Source of the DNA: Candidatus Cloacimonadota bacterium
GTDB taxonomy: Bacteria > Cloacimonadota > Cloacimonadia > JGIOTU-2
Assembly (NCBI GenBank): GCA_011043895.1
Contig: DRBZ01000083.1
Span: forward strand, 1-12,173
Length of the DNA: 12,173 nt
Direction: 5' to 3'
Shown: one piece after another, positions 7,068 to 12,173 of the stretch
Layout: each line of letters opens with the position of its first letter
Position numbering within the stretch: the stretch's first letter is position 1
The notes under the pieces: model-generated
What the model was told of the DNA's origin: nothing
The model's input: the letters and a program-made list of their open reading frames with translations, nothing else
Database searches by the model: none
Made by a program: the position numbers and the translations under genes

Positions 7068-8504
7068 ATGGCATACACAGGAATGGATCTTACACAGGGC
7101 AATCTTCTCAAGAACTTGGTCAGACTCTCTTTGCCCATTATGTTTTCGAACTTTCTACAGACCTTCTACAATCTTACTGACGCATTCTGGCTGGGGAAGC
7201 TTGGTGAGACTGCCCAGCATGCCGTTTCAGTTGCCGGTCTTGCATTCCCTCTGATCTTCTTCCTCTCATCTTTTGGTTTCGGTTTTGTTATTGCCGGCAC
7301 CTCTCTCATTGCTCAATATAAAGGAGCGAACAGGATCGAGAAGATGAAGGAAGTGGTCGGGCAGTTTGTTCTAATCATGATCGGCTTTACTACCCTGTTT
7401 ATCTTCATAGGGCTATTTTTTATTAATGACATTCTCAGGATTTTACAAACACCTGACGTGATATTCAACCTGGCAAAACAGTATATCACCATCATACTTT
7501 TTGGCATGGTTTTCATGTTCATTTTTCTCTCTTACCAGAGTTTTTCACATGGGCTTGGTGACACAATTTCCCCAATGAAGATACAGATCATATCAGTTGC
7601 TATCAATTTGATCCTTGATCCATTTATGATTTTTGGTATCAGCTTCTTTCCACGTCTTGAAACTATTGGAGCTGCTTATGCCACGCTCTTTTCACGCTTC
7701 ATCGCCGCAGTGATCGCTATAATATTCCTGTTCCGTAAAACACCCTATATTATTCCAACATTGCCGGACATCAAACCTGCAAAAGAAATGCTTAAAAGGA
7801 TCTTGAATATTAGTATTCCTGCTTCGCTTGCACAGTCCATGACCAGTTTTGGCTTTATTATTCTGCAGGGTTTCGTTAACTCTTTTGGAACTGTAGTCAT
7901 GTCGGCATACGCAATCAATAACAGAATTATCGGTTTCTTCATGATGCCTGCGATGGGTATCAGTAATGGGCTCGCTTCAATTATCGGTCAGAATATCGGG
8001 GCACAGAAGATCCACCGTGCTGAGAAGAGCGTAAAAGTCGCAGTGATACTTGTGCTGGCAATCATGCTCACAGGATGTTTGCTTGTATTTCTTTTTGGAG
8101 GATCAATAACCAAATTCTTCATCAACGACCCAGATGTCATCTGTGTAGGAAAACGTATGTTCAAAGTAACCCCTGTTGCAGCCTTCCTATTCTCGATACT
8201 CTTCGTATTTATTGGTGTTTTCAACGGCTCTGGTCATACGAAACCCGTGATGTTGCTTAATATCGGTCGTTTATGGCTCATCAGGATTCCAATGGTGTAC
8301 ATACTTTCTGGTTCGGTTTTATCTATTCCTTTTGTGCAAAAAAGTTTCTTGCAGCCGCTATTCCATGCACTTTCTGTTCCTCTCTCGACATTCCCCTATG
8401 AGTCACTCTGGTGGTCAATGATAGTGAGTAATGTCGTCAGCAGTTTTATTGCATATTTAATCTATAAAAAGGGAAGATGGAAAAAACCGAAAACTAGTGG
8501 ATAA
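7068..8504 (+). CDS. MATE family multidrug/toxin exporter
   Basis: The 478-residue product is a polytopic inner-membrane protein with about twelve hydrophobic helices and the usual MATE length. The opening (NLLKNLVRLSLPIMFSNFLQ, then TFYNLTDAFWLGKLG) is the typical MATE first helix, where the family uses P and N/D residues in substrate or cation coupling. A second, similar half starts near residue 240 (ILNISIPASLAQSMTSFGFI), as expected from the internal duplication, and the loop with GISNGLASIIGQNIGA around 310 is characteristic. These transporters swap Na+ or H+ for cationic drugs, flavin-like compounds or lipid-like metabolites. The start is set by AGGA 7 nt before the ATG. The 47-nt gap after the GT9 gene has no terminator, so co-transcription is likely. 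Substrate unknown. Confidence 0.9.
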   Translation: MAYTGMDLTQGNLLKNLVRLSLPIMFSNFLQTFYNLTDAFWLGKLGETAQHAVSVAGLAFPLIFFLSSFGFGFVIAGTSLIAQYKGANRIEKMKEVVGQFVLIMIGFTTLFIFIGLFFINDILRILQTPDVIFNLAKQYITIILFGMVFMFIFLSYQSFSHGLGDTISPMKIQIISVAINLILDPFMIFGISFFPRLETIGAAYATLFSRFIAAVIAIIFLFRKTPYIIPTLPDIKPAKEMLKRILNISIPASLAQSMTSFGFIILQGFVNSFGTVVMSAYAINNRIIGFFMMPAMGISNGLASIIGQNIGAQKIHRAEKSVKVAVILVLAIMLTGCLLVFLFGGSITKFFINDPDVICVGKRMFKVTPVAAFLFSILFVFIGVFNGSGHTKPVMLLNIGRLWLIRIPMVYILSGSVLSIPFVQKSFLQPLFHALSVPLSTFPYESLWWSMIVSNVVSSFIAYLIYKKGRWKKPKTSG

Positions 8505-8601
8505 GAGATTTATTTATTGACATTCATAAAGCAAGGATTTCATTTTACTGAAAATAATCTGGCTCTTGTAGCTATTCAATAATGACTTATGGATCAGAAA
8601 T
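8505..8601 (+). promoter_or_regulatory. Intergenic region before the kinase, possible weak promoter
   Basis: This 97-nt AT-rich gap separates the MATE and kinase genes. It contains a perfect TTGACA at 8517-8522, but the bases 16-19 nt downstream give no good -10 hexamer, so the promoter is doubtful. No terminator hairpin follows the MATE stop. The kinase may be read from the upstream transcript, from its own promoter, or both. The kinase ATG at 8602 is preceded only by a weak GGA at 8591-8593. Confidence 0.3.
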
Positions 8602-11600
8602 ATGGATAAACTTCCAATCAAAGTACTGTATGTAGAAGATGAGACCATTGTCCTCTATTCGTTGGTAGAAATTCTCCGTCGCAGGGTCAAGGAGGTTATT
8701 CCTGCAATAAATGGTAAAGAAGGATTGGAATTGTATCACAAGCACCATCCGGATGTGGTGATTACCGATATCAATATGCCAGAAATGAATGGCCTGCAAA
8801 TGGCTCGTCGCATGAAAAGTGTTGATCCAGAAATTGATGTATATTTGCTTTCTGCCTATCCCCAGCCAGATTATCTTCTTGAAGCGATTGACATCGGAGT
8901 AAAAGGATTTCTCAAGAAACCTTTGGATATAGATAAACTATTCCGCATTCTAGAAGAGATATCTGAACCCGAGATTTTACGTAAAAGAATACGTCTCGAT
9001 GAGAAAGACCGTGAAGCAATGCAATCTGCTCTTTTGGATAGTGAAATCAAATTTCAAACTATATTCAACAATCTCAATGATGCGATCTTTGTTCACGGCA
9101 TCACAGATGATAATAAATCCAGCAAGATCATCGAAGTTAACGATTCTGCTGTAAATCTTTTTGGTTATACCAAAGATGAACTTCTTACAATGACACCAGC
9201 AGACCTTGATGACAACACAACCTCAGTTCGTGAAAATGATATTATATCTACTTTGAAAAAAGAAAGACACTTCACATTTAATAATGTCTTCGTTTCCAAA
9301 CGAGGAAAGAAAATACCTGTTGAGATCAGCTCTCATATCCTTGCAAGAAATGGGAAGGATTATGTAATATCAATAATCAGAGATGTTTCTGAAAGAAAAA
9401 AGTACGAGGATGAACTTCGCTTTCATAGCCATGTACTCCAGAACCTTTATGACTCTGTGGTTATCACAGACCTAAAGGGAACAATCACCTATGTTAATGA
9501 CGCTGTTGCTAAGATCCTGAAGCATAAGAAGGAAGAATTACTTGGAAAACATATTGCAATTTTAAGCGAGAATACACATGACTCACTAGCACAAGATGAT
9601 ATCCTGAAACTGGTCCTTGAAAAGGGATATTGGAATGGGCAGGTGATTAATGTTACTGCCGATGGGGAAAAAGTGCTATTTGATAGCCATATCTGGGTGC
9701 TGAAGGATAGCAATGGTCGACCCTCAGCTCTTGTTAGCATATCTCATGATGTGACAAAGGAAAGGAAGAAAGAGGAACAATTACGAGAAAGCGAGGAAAA
9801 ATTCCGTACACTTGCCGAAAATCTCCCCGGCATAGTATATATCTATGAAATTGAACCAAAAACAGAAGAACGAAAAATGATATATGTTGGTCCCGGCTTT
9901 GAAGAGATGGTAGGAAAAGATTTTGCGAATAAGATAGGAAATGATGCCAATCAATTCTTCGATCATGTCCATCCTGATGATTTTAAGACACTACAGGAAA
10001 TTGCGGAAAACTCCATAAAGAATAATGAGCCATTGAACCATGAATATCGAATCCAAGCTGACTCTGGTGATGTCATCTGGGTACGGACTATAAGCCGAGG
10101 AACATATAAAGAAAATGGTAACATCCTCTGGCAGGGAGTGCTCATAAATGTTACCGAACAAAGAGAGAACGAACAAAAAATAAGAGAATCTGAGAGATTG
10201 TACAGAGACCTTTTCGAAAATGCAAATGACATTATCTGGATATCGGACAATAAAGCGATTCTAAAAAAAATCAATAGACAGTTCAAAGACATTCTCGGCT
10301 ATACTACAGAAGACCTTCTCAGTAAGAAGATACATGACATAATTATCGAAGAAGATAAACAAAAATCGATACAGTATTACAAAGAAGCTCTCAGCGGAAA
10401 TACAGTCGAATACGAAGCAAGAATGTTATCAGTTGATGAGAGAGAAAGAACGATTTGGATAAATTTACGCCCTATTTTTGATAATGATAAGATAACAGAA
10501 ATTCAGGCTGTGGGTAGGGATATTACCATACAAAAGAATATCGTGCAACAACTAAGAGAGAGTGAGAATAAATACCGCTCACTTTATAATAGTCTTCATG
10601 ACATGATTATGTTGCATGGAATTGAAAATGATGGCACGTTGACTAATTTTGTAGAAGTCAACGATGAAGTCATCCACAAACTCGGTTATTCCCGTAATGA
10701 ACTCTATAATATGACACTGAATGATATCAGAGTACCTCCTAGTTCAGAGTATTCACGCAATAAAAAACATGAACTTCTTCAAACACACTCAGTGTTATTT
10801 GAGACCGTTCTAAAATGTAAAGATGGCTCAAGAATTCCCGTTGAGATTCACTCCAGAATTATCAATGTTGATAGTAAAAAGCAGGTGCTGGCAATTGCAC
10901 GCGACATCTCAGAAAGGAAGAAAACTCAGGAACTCATCAAGCAAAAAGAGGAGTTCAGCACTACATTGTTTGAGTACAATCCTGTTGAAACCATTGTTGT
11001 GGATAAACAGGGTAAGATCGTACGATTTAACAAAGCACTGCAAGAGGCACGAAGCCGACCTCCTAAGATCGGTGATGTGATGTATAAAGATTATGCTAAT
11101 AAACATGAAAAAGACATGTATGCTGTGATGATGAAGGCAATAAAAACAGGAGAGCAGGTTGTGATTCCTGATTCTCAGTACAAGAATGATTCGGGAGTCA
11201 AGCACTGGCATATCACCATTGCTCCCTTTCCACAAGGTGCTATTATTACCGGTTGGGATATTACCAGACAAATTGAAGCAGAAAAACAGCTAAAAGATGA
11301 AGTGGAACAGAAAGAATTATTGATCAGAGAAATAAATCATCGTGTAAAAAATAATTTTGCGATTGTTTCTAGTTTATTGAATATCCAGAAACAGAATATC
11401 GAGGACGACGATATACGGATCATTTTTGATGAGGCACAAAATCGCATCGAATCTATCGGGCTTGTTCACAAAAAGCTCTATAGCTCATCCGATCTTGCTC
11501 ATATAGATTTTTCTGATTATATTACTGCTCTGATACTCCAGCTTCTTGCAAGTTTTGAGCTGCAAAAAGGTCACATCGAACTGGATCTGAATATTAAGGA

Positions 11601-11916
11601 AGTCACCCTTGATATCAGTAAAGCGATTCCCTGCGGATTGATCATTAATGAGTTGATCACTAATGCTTTCAAGCATGGATTCGCAGAAGGGAAAGAGGGC
11701 AAAATTACAGTCATTATGCATTATAAAGATAATGATGAAATAGAACTTATTATTGCAAATGATGGCGAACCTTTCCCAAAAGAAATCGATTTCACAAACA
11801 CACAAACACTTGGGCTTCAACTTGTCACAAGTCTTGTACAGCAGATCGATGGCGAGATTGAGCTGGATACATCAAAAGGCACTAAGTTTTCGATAAAATT
11901 TAATAAAAACTTATAA
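8602..11916 (+). CDS. Hybrid sensor kinase: receiver, six PAS domains, HisKA_2, HATPase
   Basis: This 1104-residue protein has no signal peptide or membrane segment and should be cytoplasmic. Residues 5-120 form a receiver domain: acidic pair E12-D13, phosphoacceptor D56 (TDINMPEMNG), S84 and K106-P107. Six PAS/PAC units follow at about 146-266, 272-388, 396-520, 527-647, 652-774 and 783-893; several end in the PAC-type RDxSERKK or close variants. The kinase core is HisKA_2: H913 in REINHRVKNNF is the likely phosphoacceptor. The ATPase follows, with N-box INELITNAFKHGF (N1021), NDGEP (D1054) and TLGLQLV (G1071). Having the receiver at the N-terminus means another kinase may phosphorylate it, setting the PAS/kinase state. 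No partner regulator with an output domain is nearby, so the target is encoded elsewhere. PAS ligands are unknown; no cofactor-specific motif is evident. Confidence 0.92.
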   Translation: MDKLPIKVLYVEDETIVLYSLVEILRRRVKEVIPAINGKEGLELYHKHHPDVVITDINMPEMNGLQMARRMKSVDPEIDVYLLSAYPQPDYLLEAIDIGVKGFLKKPLDIDKLFRILEEISEPEILRKRIRLDEKDREAMQSALLDSEIKFQTIFNNLNDAIFVHGITDDNKSSKIIEVNDSAVNLFGYTKDELLTMTPADLDDNTTSVRENDIISTLKKERHFTFNNVFVSKRGKKIPVEISSHILARNGKDYVISIIRDVSERKKYEDELRFHSHVLQNLYDSVVITDLKGTITYVNDAVAKILKHKKEELLGKHIAILSENTHDSLAQDDILKLVLEKGYWNGQVINVTADGEKVLFDSHIWVLKDSNGRPSALVSISHDVTKERKKEEQLRESEEKFRTLAENLPGIVYIYEIEPKTEERKMIYVGPGFEEMVGKDFANKIGNDANQFFDHVHPDDFKTLQEIAENSIKNNEPLNHEYRIQADSGDVIWVRTISRGTYKENGNILWQGVLINVTEQRENEQKIRESERLYRDLFENANDIIWISDNKAILKKINRQFKDILGYTTEDLLSKKIHDIIIEEDKQKSIQYYKEALSGNTVEYEARMLSVDERERTIWINLRPIFDNDKITEIQAVGRDITIQKNIVQQLRESENKYRSLYNSLHDMIMLHGIENDGTLTNFVEVNDEVIHKLGYSRNELYNMTLNDIRVPPSSEYSRNKKHELLQTHSVLFETVLKCKDGSRIPVEIHSRIINVDSKKQVLAIARDISERKKTQELIKQKEEFSTTLFEYNPVETIVVDKQGKIVRFNKALQEARSRPPKIGDVMYKDYANKHEKDMYAVMMKAIKTGEQVVIPDSQYKNDSGVKHWHITIAPFPQGAIITGWDITRQIEAEKQLKDEVEQKELLIREINHRVKNNFAIVSSLLNIQKQNIEDDDIRIIFDEAQNRIESIGLVHKKLYSSSDLAHIDFSDYITALILQLLASFELQKGHIELDLNIKEVTLDISKAIPCGLIINELITNAFKHGFAEGKEGKITVIMHYKDNDEIELIIANDGEPFPKEIDFTNTQTLGLQLVTSLVQQIDGEIELDTSKGTKFSIKFNKNL

Positions 11917-12156
11917 ATTTACAATAATTATTCAATTTATTTTTTTATAAAATTATACATGTCTCAATCAATATTTGTCATGTAATTATCTTATACTTTT
12001 CTTTTACAGTTACTGCCAACTAACAAGCGGCCGACCCTTTATTCATGGGGTTTCGGGTTTGGGATTTCTCAAAACGTGGTGCCACAGAATTGGGTGAAAT
12101 GACTTGACATAGATTTAATCAGGCAAATATCTGAGTGTCAAACATAGGAGATATCG
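11917..12156. other. Intergenic region, GC shift at about 12027
   Basis: The first 110 nt after the kinase stop are extremely AT-rich. They include an inverted repeat TACATG/CATGTA (11956-11961 and 11979-11984, 17-nt loop) followed by a T-rich run (to about 12006). It might act as a weak terminator, though the stem is short. From about 12027 the sequence becomes clearly more GC-rich (GCGGCCGACCC, then CGGGTTTGGG at 12054-12063). That change probably marks entry into the insertion element whose transposase starts at 12157. I could not identify a terminal inverted repeat, because the other end of the element is not in the window. Confidence 0.4.
12104..12141 (+). promoter_or_regulatory. Putative promoter/leader of the right-edge transposase
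   Basis: A perfect -35 TTGACA (12104-12109) is followed after 18 nt by TATCTG (12128-12133), a -10 matching only in its first three bases. The same TTGACA is repeated in inverted form as TGTCAA at 12136-12141, leaving 26 nt between. The arrangement could be an operator or a transcript hairpin that limits transposase expression; both ideas are inference. GGAG at 12147-12150 is the ribosome-binding site. Confidence 0.35.
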
Positions 12157-12173
12157 ATGTTTGCACGGATAAA
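12157..12173 (+). CDS. Probable transposase start (IS1634/IS4-like), first codons only
   Basis: An ATG at 12157 with GGAG 6 nt upstream begins MFARI followed by a lysine/asparagine codon cut by the window edge. MFARIK and MFARVK are openings I recall from IS1634-type DDE transposases. Five codons are far too few to prove it. The GC shift upstream and the promoter-like leader agree with the start of a mobile element. An unrelated host gene is possible. Confidence 0.35.

Noticed and set aside
11956..11984. Rho-independent terminator after the kinase gene
   Set aside because: The TACATG/CATGTA stem has only six pairs, four of them A-T, around a 17-nt loop, and no clean T-run directly follows, so it is only noted as weak.
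1..12173. CRISPR array, tRNA, rRNA or phage attachment site
   Set aside because: No short direct repeats with unique spacers, no cloverleaf-like stretch and no integrase with flanking direct repeats were seen.

Overview
The window is an AT-rich bacterial segment (about 35-40% GC by eye) whose genes mark a Gram-negative organism. There is a glycosyltransferase family 9 enzyme of the LPS/heptosyltransferase type, a MATE exporter, an exported or lipid-anchored repeat protein and a very large PAS histidine kinase. The gene style recalls uncultivated FCB-group bacteria such as Cloacimonadota. That placement is an impression from the proteins, not a demonstrated identity.

Layout. (1) Positions 1-81 hold the first 27 codons of a transposase read leftward off the edge, most like IS481/integrase-core transposases. 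(2) Positions 82-558 carry no intact gene. They include a 66-codon protein-like frame broken by one stop (127-327, +) and a 25-codon minus-strand frame behind a GGAGG site (328-405). (3) Positions 559-5695 are a tight four-gene leftward operon. In transcription order it encodes a Cof-type HAD phosphatase, a nucleotidyltransferase with a GAF-like N-terminal domain, a metallophosphoesterase, and a large exported protein with 12 DxxGNDxY repeats and C-terminal HEAT-like helices. The genes overlap by 11 nt, overlap by 4 nt, and are separated by 7 nt. (4) Positions 5696-5814 are a divergent promoter region. (5) Positions 5815-8504 hold two rightward genes 47 nt apart: a GT9 glycosyltransferase and a MATE transporter. 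(6) Positions 8602-11916 encode a 1104-residue kinase with a receiver domain, six PAS domains, HisKA_2 and HATPase. (7) Positions 11917-12156 are intergenic and turn more GC-rich from about 12027. (8) Positions 12157-12173 hold the first codons of a second transposase-like gene read rightward off the edge.

How the genes may work together. The leftward operon pairs three small cytoplasmic enzymes that act on phosphate or nucleotide substrates with one exported solenoid protein. Overlapping genes imply co-expression, but no known pathway joins these four. The GT9 enzyme probably adds a sugar to a surface glycolipid or polysaccharide, and the MATE protein exports cationic or amphipathic compounds. 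The kinase is an orphan: no response regulator with an output domain lies beside it.

The most unusual items are the repeat protein with its operon and the receiver-first, six-PAS kinase. Divergent transposase starts at the two edges suggest the segment ends in repeated elements, either as a real IS-bounded island or because assembly stopped at repeats.
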